The position numbers and the translations under genes are program-made. The notes under the pieces were generated by a model. It saw only the letters and a program-made list of their open reading frames with translations. It ran no database searches and was not told the origin of the DNA. 8,279 bases of DNA from Nocardioides sp. GTDB lineage: Bacteria > Actinomycetota > Actinomycetes > Propionibacteriales > Nocardioidaceae. The stretch spans positions 1-8,279 of the forward strand of contig JAJPEO010000028.1 in assembly GCA_021166815.1 (NCBI GenBank), in the 5' to 3' direction. Shown one piece after another: positions 1-5,940 of this stretch (position 1 is the stretch's first letter; each line of letters starts with the position of its first letter).

Positions 1-1
1 C

Positions 2-1084
2 GCCGCGATCGTCATGATCGCCCTGTGGGTGCACGACCGCTTCGACGGCGACTTCTGGAAGGCGTTCGGCACCAGCGCGACGATCATGCTGCTGGTCTCC
101 TTCGTGGTCATCGGGGTCGCCCCCCGCACGCTGGGCCGCCAGAACGACGAGCGGGTCGCACTGTTCAGCGCCGGGCCGGTGTCGCTGGTGACCCGGGTGC
201 TCGGACCCCTTCCGCAGCTGCTGATCGTCCTCGGCAACGCCATCACCCCCGGCCGCGGGTTCAGCGAGGGCCCGTTCTCGACCGAGTCCGAGCTGCGCGA
301 GCTCGTCGACCTCGCCGAGGCGTCCGCGGTGATCGAGTCGGGTGAGCGCAAGATGATCCACTCGGTCTTCGAGCTGGGCGACACGATCGTGCGCGAGGTC
401 ATGGTGCCGCGCACCGACGTGGTCTACATCGAGCGCCACAAGAACCTGCGCCAGACGCTGTCGCTGTTCCTGCGCAGCGGCTACTCCCGGGTGCCGGTCA
501 TCGGGGAGAACCTCGACGACATCCTCGGCATGGTCTACCTCAAGGACGTCGTGCGCCGGGACTTCGAGGCTCCCGACGTGGAGTTCACCCAGCGGGTCGA
601 CGAGATCATGCGGCCGGTCCACTTCGTGCCCGAGTCCAAGCCGGCCGACGCCCTGCTCACCGAGCTCCAGGCGCGCCGCCAGCACATCGCCGTGGTGGTC
701 GACGAGTACGGCGGCACCGCCGGCCTGATCACCATCGAGGACGTGCTGGAGGAGATCGTCGGGGAGATCACCGACGAGTACGACGCCGAGGAGGTCGCGA
801 TCGAGCGCCTCGACACCGGCGCGATCCGGGTCTCCTCGCGCTATCCCGTCGACGACCTCGACGAGCTGGTGGGCTTCGACGTCCAGGACGAGGACGTCGA
901 CAGCGTCGGTGGGCTGATGGCCAAGCACCTCGGCAAGGTGCCGATCCCGGGGTCGGTCGTGGAGTGCCACGGGCTGCGCCTGGAGGCCGAGCGGGCCCGC
1001 GGGCGCCGCAACAAGATCGAGACCGTGCTGATCAGCGCGCTGTCCACCGCGGACGCCGCGGCGGAGGAGGAGAGAGATGTCTGA
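2..1084 (+). CDS. CNNM/CBS-domain membrane protein, CorC/HlyC family (5' partial)
   Basis: This is the C-terminal part of a hemolysin C/CorC-type protein, a family of membrane proteins with DUF21 (CNNM) helices and cytosolic CBS domains that is linked to Mg2+/Co2+ homeostasis. The frame is open to the left edge, so the start and most transmembrane helices lie upstream; the first in-frame ATG (position 14) is internal. Numbering from that ATG, residues 1-45 hold the last hydrophobic segment and a conserved PRTLG stretch. Two CBS repeats follow at about 118-240 ([20 protein letters not shown], then [20 protein letters not shown]). A CorC/HlyC C-terminal domain lies at about 258-345 ([17 protein letters not shown]). 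It ends with TGA at 1082-1084, overlapping the next gene by 8 bases. In Mycobacterium tuberculosis the equivalent is Rv2366c, beside ybeY and era. The family call is firm; ion transport is inferred from the family. Confidence 0.93.
   Translation, partial: AAIVMIALWVHDRFDGDFWKAFGTSATIMLLVSFVVIGVAPRTLGRQNDERVALFSAGPVSLVTRVLGPLPQLLIVLGNAITPGRGFSEGPFSTESELRELVDLAEASAVIESGERKMIHSVFELGDTIVREVMVPRTDVVYIERHKNLRQTLSLFLRSGYSRVPVIGENLDDILGMVYLKDVVRRDFEAPDVEFTQRVDEIMRPVHFVPESKPADALLTELQARRQHIAVVVDEYGGTAGLITIEDVLEEIVGEITDEYDAEEVAIERLDTGAIRVSSRYPVDDLDELVGFDVQDEDVDSVGGLMAKHLGKVPIPGSVVECHGLRLEAERARGRRNKIETVLISALSTADAAAEEERDV
1063..1070 (+). promoter_or_regulatory. Strong Shine-Dalgarno for the deaminase-like gene
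   Basis: GGAGGAGG lies inside the last codons of the CBS gene and ends six bases before the ATG at 1077. It decides the start and supports translation of the downstream gene from the same transcript. Confidence 0.8.
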
Positions 1085-1406
1085 CCTGGCACCCGAGGAC
1101 GCGAAGCTCGTCACCCTGGCCCGCGCCACCCGTGCGCGCGTGGGTGCGAGCGAGGGCGCCGCGGTGCGCGACCTCGACGGTCGCACGTACGCCGCCGCCA
1201 GCGTCGCGCTGCCTTCGCTGGCGCTGTCCGCCCTGCAGGTGTGCGTCGCGATGGCCATCTCGTCGGGGTCGACCGGGCTCGAGGCGGCGGTCGTGCTGGC
1301 CGACGGCGAGCCGGACCTGCGGGCCGTCACCGACTTCGCCGGGGCGGGAGTCCCGGTCCACGTGGGCGACGCCCGAGGGGCCGTCGCGCGCACCGTCGTC
1401 TCCTGA
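1077..1406 (+). CDS. Cytidine deaminase-like protein lacking zinc ligands (Rv2365c-like)
   Basis: This encodes a small 109-residue protein. Its layout (an AAVRDLDGRTY strand, an ALPSLALSALQ helix, an LEAAVVLAD strand) resembles the cytidine/deoxycytidylate deaminase fold, and such genes are often annotated 'cytidine deaminase'. The catalytic residues are absent: where active enzymes have the (C/H)AE motif this protein reads SALQ (residues 51-54), there is no PCxxC motif, and the only Cys is Cys56. Deaminase activity is therefore unlikely and the function is unknown. A strong Shine-Dalgarno precedes the ATG and the start overlaps the CBS gene by 8 bases, so the two are translationally coupled. 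In M. tuberculosis the corresponding slot between the CBS protein and era is Rv2365c. Its conservation there suggests a structural or regulatory role near ribosome maturation factors, which is inference. Confidence 0.82.
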   Translation: MSDLAPEDAKLVTLARATRARVGASEGAAVRDLDGRTYAAASVALPSLALSALQVCVAMAISSGSTGLEAAVVLADGEPDLRAVTDFAGAGVPVHVGDARGAVARTVVS

Positions 1407-1421
1407 CGCGCCGCAGGCGCG
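1407..1421 (+). terminator. GC hairpin directly after the deaminase-like gene
   Basis: CGCGCC, loop GCA, GGCGCG: a perfect 6-bp stem starting one base after the TGA. There is no T-run, as is common for actinobacterial terminators, so termination is inferred. It sits between the housekeeping pair and the promoter of the fatty-acid operon. Confidence 0.5.
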
Positions 1422-1449
1422 GGGCTGGAAGTCGGGGCCGACACCTCGT

Positions 1450-1461
1450 TACCTTGGGCTG
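1450..1461 (+). promoter_or_regulatory. Likely leaderless promoter of tmsA (-10 TACCTT)
   Basis: TACCTT at 1450-1455 fits the actinobacterial -10 consensus TANNNT and is followed by exactly six bases and then the GTG start at 1462. Transcription would begin at or next to the start codon. No Shine-Dalgarno precedes the GTG, and no convincing -35 is visible. Confidence 0.6.
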
Positions 1462-2820
1462 GTGAGCGCTCCGGGTTGGGGGCACCATGCCGCCGGCATG
1501 GCGAGGCTGGAGGAGTCCTACGCCTCGCTGCCCCCGGGTGCGCCCGTACGCCTGGCCAAGCGCACGTCCAACCTGTTCCGCGGCCGGTCGGCCAGCTCGG
1601 GTGGACTCGACGTGAGCGGTCTCGACGGAGTCATCGAGATCGACGGCGACGTGGCCGAGGTGCAGGGCATGTGCACCTACGAGCACCTCGTCGACGCCAC
1701 CCTGGCGCACGGGCGGATCCCGCTGGTGGTGCCCCAGCTCAGGACCATCACCCTGGGCGGTGCCGTCGCGGGCCTGGGGATCGAGGCCACCAGCTTCCGC
1801 AACGGCCTGCCGCACGAGTCGGTGCTCGAGATGGACGTGTTCACCGGCGCCGGTGACGTCGTCACGACCAAGCCGGGCGACGACCTGTTCGACACGTTCC
1901 CCAACTCCTACGGTTCCCTCGGCTACGCCACGAGGCTGCGCATCGAGCTGGAGCAGGTCCTGCCGTACGTCGCGTTGCGACACGTGCGGGTCGCGCTGGA
2001 CCAGCTCACGCCGACCATCGAGGACGTCGTCGCCACGGGGGAGCACGACGGGGAACGCGTCGACGGTCTCGACGGCGTCGTGTTCTCACCCGAGGAGTGC
2101 TACCTCACCCTGGCGCGCTGGGACGAGGAGCCCGGCCCGGTGTCGGACTACACCGGGCAGCAGGTCTACTACCGCTCGATCCAGCAGCGCAGCAGCGACC
2201 GGCTGACCATCCACGACTACCTGTGGCGCTGGGACACCGACTGGTTCTGGTGCTCGCGTGCGTTCGGCGCCCAGCACCCGCTTGTGCGCCGGGTGTGGCC
2301 GCGGCGCTGGCGTCGCTCCGACGTCTACTGGCGCCTCGTGGCGCTCGACCGCCGGCTGCACGTCGGCGACTTCCTCGACCGGCGCGCCGGCAGGGCACAG
2401 GCCGAGCGGGTGGTGCAGGACGTGGAGGTCCCGGTGGACCGGCTGGCGGAGTTCCTGACCTGGTTCGACGCCGAGGTCGGCATGCGCCCGGTGTGGCTGT
2501 GCCCCCTGCGGCTGCGCCGACGCGACTCGGTGCGGCCGTGGTCGAGCTATCCCCTCGACTCCGGCACGACGTACGTCAACGTCGGGTTCTGGGGCGCGGT
2601 CAACGTCGGGCCCGATGCACCCGAGGCGCCCCGCAACCGCGCCATCGAGGCGAAGGTCGCCGAGCTGGGCGGCCACAAGAGCCTCTACTCCGAGGCGTTC
2701 TACGAGGAGTCCCAGTTCGACGCCCTCTACGACGGCGCCAACCTGCGCCGCGTGAAGGCGGTGCACGACCCGGACGACCGGCTGACCGGTCTCTACGACA
2801 AGGTGGTACGACGACGATGA
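1462..2820 (+). CDS. tmsA: FAD-binding oxidoreductase, 10-methylene fatty acid reductase (TmsA/BfaA type)
   Basis: This encodes a 452-residue FAD-dependent oxidoreductase of the FAD_binding_4 family, related to DHCR24-type sterol reductases. The FAD domain covers about residues 30-165, with the signature RTITLGGAVAGLGIE and then FRNGLPHESV at 94-121. The C-terminal part carries FWGAVNVG and a conserved end (SLYSEAFYEESQFDALY). In actinobacteria a reductase of this family, encoded with a CFA-like methyltransferase, reduces the 10-methylene group of a modified oleoyl chain to a 10-methyl branch, as in tuberculostearic acid; NADPH is the expected donor. The stop overlaps the tmsB start in ATGA, indicating translational coupling. 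GTG 1462 is chosen as start because of the TANNNT-N6 spacing; ATG 1498 (residue 13) is a less likely alternative. The pairing makes this role probable, though the exact chain-length substrate cannot be read from the sequence. Confidence 0.85.
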   Translation: MSAPGWGHHAAGMARLEESYASLPPGAPVRLAKRTSNLFRGRSASSGGLDVSGLDGVIEIDGDVAEVQGMCTYEHLVDATLAHGRIPLVVPQLRTITLGGAVAGLGIEATSFRNGLPHESVLEMDVFTGAGDVVTTKPGDDLFDTFPNSYGSLGYATRLRIELEQVLPYVALRHVRVALDQLTPTIEDVVATGEHDGERVDGLDGVVFSPEECYLTLARWDEEPGPVSDYTGQQVYYRSIQQRSSDRLTIHDYLWRWDTDWFWCSRAFGAQHPLVRRVWPRRWRRSDVYWRLVALDRRLHVGDFLDRRAGRAQAERVVQDVEVPVDRLAEFLTWFDAEVGMRPVWLCPLRLRRRDSVRPWSSYPLDSGTTYVNVGFWGAVNVGPDAPEAPRNRAIEAKVAELGGHKSLYSEAFYEESQFDALYDGANLRRVKAVHDPDDRLTGLYDKVVRRR

Positions 2821-4103
2821 CACGTTCCCACGGGGCGGCGCGGATGAGCATCGGCGAGGCAGTCGACCGGCTGCTGCGCGACGGGGTTCCACTGGGGTTC
2901 ACCGCCTACGACGGCAGCCGCTCGGGGCCGCCGGACGCCCGGATCACCCTCGACCTCAAGAACGAGCGGGGACTGGCCTACCTGGTGACCGCCCCGGGCG
3001 ACCTCGGCATGGTGCGTGCCTACGTCAGCGGCGACCTCGACCTGCTCGGCGTCCACCCGGGCGACCCGTACGACGCCCTGGTCGCGCTGAAGGACCACAC
3101 GGGCTTCCGTACGCCCTCGCCCTCGGAGGTCCTGGCGATCGTCCGCAGCCTGGGCCTGTCGTCGCTGCGGCCGCCTCCGCCGCCGCCGCAGGAGCGCCTG
3201 CCGCGCTGGCGCCGCACCGTCGAGGGCCTGCGGCACTCGATGGGGCGCGACGCCGGCGTGATCTCGCACCACTACGACGTGTCCAACCGCTTCTACGAGA
3301 TGGTGCTGGGGCCGTCCATGGCCTACACGTGCGCGCTCTACGAGAGCGCCGACGCCACGCTCGAGGAGGCGCAGGCCGCGAAGTTCGACCTGGTGTGCCG
3401 CAAGCTCGCGCTGCGCCCCGGGCAGCGGCTGCTCGACGTCGGCTGCGGCTGGGGCACGATGGTGCGCCACGCCGCCCGTGAGCACGGCGTCAAGGCGCTC
3501 GGCGTGACGCTGTCGCTCGAGCAGGCCCAGTGGGCCAAGGAGGCGATCGACCGCGAGGGGCTGGCCGACCTCGCCGAGGTGCGCCACCTGGACTACCGCG
3601 ACGTCGTGGAGTCCGGCTTCGACGCGGTCAGCTCGATCGGCCTCACCGAGCACATCGGGGTGCGCAACTACCCGGCCTACTTCTCGCACCTGCGCGACCG
3701 GCTCAAGCCGGGTGGGCGGCTGCTCAACCACTGCATCACCCGGTCGCACAACAAGCGCCAGGAGACCGGACCCTTCATCGACCGCTACGTCTTCCCCGAC
3801 GGCGAGCTGATCGGCTCCGGCACCATCATCCGCGCCGCCCAGGACGCCGGGCTGGAGGTCCAGCACAGCGAGAACCTCCGGATGCACTACGCCGCGACCC
3901 TGGCCGCCTGGAACCGCAACCTCCGGACGCACTGGGACGAGTGCGTCGCCGAGGTGGGCGAGGGGACCGCGCGGGTGTGGGGCCTCTACATCGCCGCGTC
4001 GCGGGTGGGCTTCGAGCGCGCCGAGCTCGAGCTGCACCACGTGCTGGCCACCCGCAACCACGACGACGGTCGCTCGGGCTTCCCGCTGCGTCCGGACTGG
4101 TGA
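2817..4103 (+). CDS. tmsB: SAM-dependent fatty acid methyltransferase, CFA synthase family (TmsB/BfaB type)
   Basis: This encodes a 428-residue enzyme of the cyclopropane-fatty-acid synthase family. It transfers the methyl of S-adenosylmethionine to the cis double bond of an acyl chain in membrane phospholipid. Paired with the reductase, the predicted product is a 10-methylene, then 10-methyl, fatty acid rather than a cyclopropane. Residues 1-118 form the N-terminal domain, 119-124 are six consecutive prolines in a linker, and the catalytic domain starts near 148 (HHYDVSNRFYEMVLG). SAM motif I is LLDVGCGWG at 205-213. By alignment to E. coli Cfa, the residues around the active-site bicarbonate appear kept: Cys172, Glu278 (TEHIG), His305/Ile307 and Tyr358. 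The ATG start overlaps the tmsA stop by four bases; an AAGGTGG ends 10 bases upstream. True cyclopropane synthesis cannot be excluded by sequence alone. Confidence 0.88.
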   Translation: MTRSHGAARMSIGEAVDRLLRDGVPLGFTAYDGSRSGPPDARITLDLKNERGLAYLVTAPGDLGMVRAYVSGDLDLLGVHPGDPYDALVALKDHTGFRTPSPSEVLAIVRSLGLSSLRPPPPPPQERLPRWRRTVEGLRHSMGRDAGVISHHYDVSNRFYEMVLGPSMAYTCALYESADATLEEAQAAKFDLVCRKLALRPGQRLLDVGCGWGTMVRHAAREHGVKALGVTLSLEQAQWAKEAIDREGLADLAEVRHLDYRDVVESGFDAVSSIGLTEHIGVRNYPAYFSHLRDRLKPGGRLLNHCITRSHNKRQETGPFIDRYVFPDGELIGSGTIIRAAQDAGLEVQHSENLRMHYAATLAAWNRNLRTHWDECVAEVGEGTARVWGLYIAASRVGFERAELELHHVLATRNHDDGRSGFPLRPDW

Positions 4104-4111
4104 GTGATCGC

Positions 4112-4123
4112 TAGCCTGTGCAG
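4112..4123 (+). promoter_or_regulatory. Likely leaderless promoter of the SIP gene (-10 TAGCCT)
   Basis: TAGCCT at 4112-4117 is followed by six bases and the GTG at 4124, within the 20-base gap after tmsB. The spacing matches that upstream of tmsA and of the flavodoxin gene. It would let the reductase and era be transcribed independently of the fatty-acid genes. Confidence 0.6.
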
Positions 4124-4900
4124 GTGAGCACCCGAGCAGCGCAGTTCGAGGCGACCGTCGAGAGCCGGGAGTCGGTCTCCGACCACCTGGTCCGGCTCGT
4201 CCTCGGTGGGCTGGACGAGTGGCCCTCGACGGGCGTGCCCGACGAGTGGGTCGCGATCGTGGTGCCGGGGCAGTTCCAGAGCCGTTACTACACCGTGCGT
4301 GACTTCCGCGACGGCCGGCTGACCCTCGACGTCGTGGTCCACGACCAGGGCCTGGTCACGGAGTGGGCGATGCGCGACTGCGTGGGCGACATGGTGGCCG
4401 TCTCGGAGCCCAAGGCCTCGTTCGACCCGCCGCCCGACGCGGAGTGGCTGATGCTGGTCGGCGACCTCACCGCCATGCCGGCCATCTCCCGCATCGTCGA
4501 GTCCCACCCCCACCTGCCGGTGCGCGTGTGGGCGGAGGTGCCCGACGACCTGACCGGCTACCTCCCCGACGGAGCCGAGGTCACCTGGCTGGCGCCCCCA
4601 GCCGCCGGGCAGAGCGCCCTGGCCGCGGTCGTCGAGGGCATCGAGTGGCCCGAGGGACCGGGCTACTTCTGGATGGCCGGGGAGTCCGCCCAGATGCGGG
4701 CCATCCGCAAGCACCTGATGCGCGTCGTCGGGATGGCCTCGAGCCACTACGACGTGATGGGCTACTGGCGAGCCACGGCCGGGCGGCAGCCGCGGGCCGT
4801 CGACCCGGGGCCGATCTGGCGTGCCGGCAAGGCGGCGGGCAAGAGTGATGACGAGATCTGGGCCGCGTACGACGCAGCACGGGAGGTCGGAGATGGCTGA
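4124..4900 (+). CDS. Siderophore-interacting protein-type FAD/NAD(P)H reductase
   Basis: This encodes a 258-residue cytosolic flavoprotein of the SIP (ViuB/YqjH) family, which reduces ferric siderophores or other acceptors using NAD(P)H. The N-terminal FAD-binding domain has the RxYTxR flavin motif as RYYTVR (54-59), followed by a strand with the VVHDQG element. The C-terminal SIP domain has the nucleotide-binding stretch GDLTAMPAI (113-121), GESAQMRAIRKHL (186-198) and the typical MGYWR near 212-216. A GTG at 4118 is also in frame, but GTG 4124 sits six bases after a TANNNT box and is preferred. The TGA overlaps the era start by 8 bases. No siderophore biosynthesis or transport gene is nearby, so iron release is a family inference; supplying electrons to the adjacent lipid pathway is an alternative worth considering. 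Confidence 0.85.
   Translation: MSTRAAQFEATVESRESVSDHLVRLVLGGLDEWPSTGVPDEWVAIVVPGQFQSRYYTVRDFRDGRLTLDVVVHDQGLVTEWAMRDCVGDMVAVSEPKASFDPPPDAEWLMLVGDLTAMPAISRIVESHPHLPVRVWAEVPDDLTGYLPDGAEVTWLAPPAAGQSALAAVVEGIEWPEGPGYFWMAGESAQMRAIRKHLMRVVGMASSHYDVMGYWRATAGRQPRAVDPGPIWRAGKAAGKSDDEIWAAYDAAREVGDG
4881..4886 (+). promoter_or_regulatory. Shine-Dalgarno that fixes the era start
   Basis: GGGAGG lies in the end of the SIP gene, six bases before the ATG at 4893. Because of it the acidic N-terminal stretch of Era is judged to be translated, rather than starting at the later in-frame ATG at 4962, which has no good ribosome site. Confidence 0.8.
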
Positions 4901-5924
4901 CGAGCACGAGCACGACGAGCAGGACGAGCAGGACTGGGACGACGACCTCGACGAGGACGAGATGGAGCTGGCCGGGCTCGCCCCCGCGGCACCGACGTAC
5001 TCCTTCCCCGAGGGCTTCCGCAGCGGCTTCGCGTCGTTCGTGGGGCGACCCAACGCGGGCAAGTCGACGCTGACCAACGCGTTGGTCGGGTCCAAGATCG
5101 TGATCACCTCGTCCAAGCCGCAGACGACCCGCAACGTCGTGCGCGGCATCGTCCACCGCGACGACGCGCAGCTGATCCTGGTCGACACGCCCGGGCTGCA
5201 CCGTCCGCGCACCCTGCTGGGGGAGCGGCTCAACGACCTGGTCCGGACCACGTGGGCCGAGGTGGACGTCGTGGCCGTGTGCTTCCCCGCCGACGAGAAG
5301 ATCGGGCCGGGCGACCGCTTCCTGGTCACCGAGCTGGCCAAGGTGCGGCGTACGGTCCGGGTGGCGATCGCGACCAAGACCGACCTCGTCACGCCGGAGC
5401 AGCTGGCCGCGCACCTGATGGACATCGCCGAGCTCGGCCGCGAGACCGGCACGGAGTGGGCGGAGATCGTGCCGGTCTCGGCCGTCTCCGGCGACCAGGT
5501 CCAGCTGCTGGCGGACCTGCTGGTCGGGCTGATGCCCGAGGGGCCGCCGCTGTATCCCGACGGCGACCTCACCGACGCGCCGGAGGAGGCGCTCGTCGCC
5601 GACTTCGTGCGCGAGGCCGCGCTCGAGGGAGTGCGCGACGAGCTGCCGCACTCCATCGCGGTCGTGGTCGAGGAGATGGGGCTGAGGGAGGGCAGGCCCG
5701 CCGACAAGCCGTTGCTCGACATCCACGCCAACCTCTATGTCGAGCGCGACTCCCAGAAGGGGATCATCATCGGCCACCGCGGCTCGCGGCTGCGCGAGAT
5801 AGGCACGAAGGCTCGCACGCAGATCGAGGCCATGCTGGGCACCCCGGTCTACCTCGACCTCCACGTCAAGATCGCCAAGGACTGGCAGCGCGACCCGCGC
5901 CAGCTGCGCAAGCTGGGGTTCTGA
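4893..5924 (+). CDS. era: GTPase Era, 30S ribosome maturation factor
   Basis: This encodes 343 residues of the Ras-like GTPase Era, which binds 16S rRNA near its 3' end during 30S assembly. G1 is GRPNAGKS (51-58), the switch I region has KPQTTRN (75-81), G3 is DTPG (98-101), G4 is TKTD (161-164) in place of NKxD, and G5 is SAVSG (196-200). The C-terminal KH RNA-binding domain is present (IIIGHRGSRLREIG) and the protein ends KLGF. E. coli Era has about 301 residues; the excess is at the N terminus, where 16 of the first 25 residues are Asp or Glu, with two His near the start. This extension is followed by an APAAP linker. The start overlaps the SIP gene by 8 bases and follows a strong Shine-Dalgarno, so expression is probably coupled to SIP. 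Identity is certain; the role of the extension is unknown. Confidence 0.98.
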   Translation: MADEHEHDEQDEQDWDDDLDEDEMELAGLAPAAPTYSFPEGFRSGFASFVGRPNAGKSTLTNALVGSKIVITSSKPQTTRNVVRGIVHRDDAQLILVDTPGLHRPRTLLGERLNDLVRTTWAEVDVVAVCFPADEKIGPGDRFLVTELAKVRRTVRVAIATKTDLVTPEQLAAHLMDIAELGRETGTEWAEIVPVSAVSGDQVQLLADLLVGLMPEGPPLYPDGDLTDAPEEALVADFVREAALEGVRDELPHSIAVVVEEMGLREGRPADKPLLDIHANLYVERDSQKGIIIGHRGSRLREIGTKARTQIEAMLGTPVYLDLHVKIAKDWQRDPRQLRKLGF

Positions 5925-5940
5925 GCGCGCCGGCGGCTCA
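5922..5940. terminator. Possible bidirectional hairpin spanning two convergent stop codons
   Basis: TGAGC at 5922-5926 and GCTCA at 5936-5940 are perfect inverted repeats that contain the era TGA and the lipoprotein TGA. The self-complementary CGCCGGCG sits between them, giving a stem of about 7 bp with one bulged G and a CCGG loop. There is no T-run. A terminator role for both genes is inferred from position. Confidence 0.35.

Noticed and set aside
1427..1450. Possible ECF-sigma promoter (GGAAG, 15 bases, CGTT) before tmsA
   Set aside because: The -35 is imperfect and the spacer short; the TANNNT box at the correct distance from the GTG is a simpler explanation.
2793..4061. 422-residue minus-strand open frame opposite tmsB
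   Set aside because: It is antisense to a gene with all CFA active-site residues and its own composition is Val/His/Arg-rich filler.
4118..4126. Earlier GTG (4118) as the SIP start
   Set aside because: It immediately follows the -10-like box, which would place it upstream of the transcription start; GTG 4124 has the spacing shared with other genes here.
4124..4900. A siderophore biosynthesis or uptake cluster
   Set aside because: Only one SIP-type reductase is present; the flanking genes are lipid and ribosome-maturation genes.
4899..4970. Short GAC/GAG/CAG-rich stretch as a DNA repeat or CRISPR-like array
   Set aside because: It is low-complexity coding sequence for the acidic Era N terminus, with no regular repeat-spacer structure.
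3986..5731. Very long minus-strand open frame across tmsB, SIP and era
   Set aside because: It is the shadow frame expected at this GC content: low complexity, no recognisable domain, and antisense to three well-supported genes.
4581..5864. 427-residue minus-strand open frame opposite SIP and era
   Set aside because: It has no domain features, and the plus-strand genes explain the coding signal fully.
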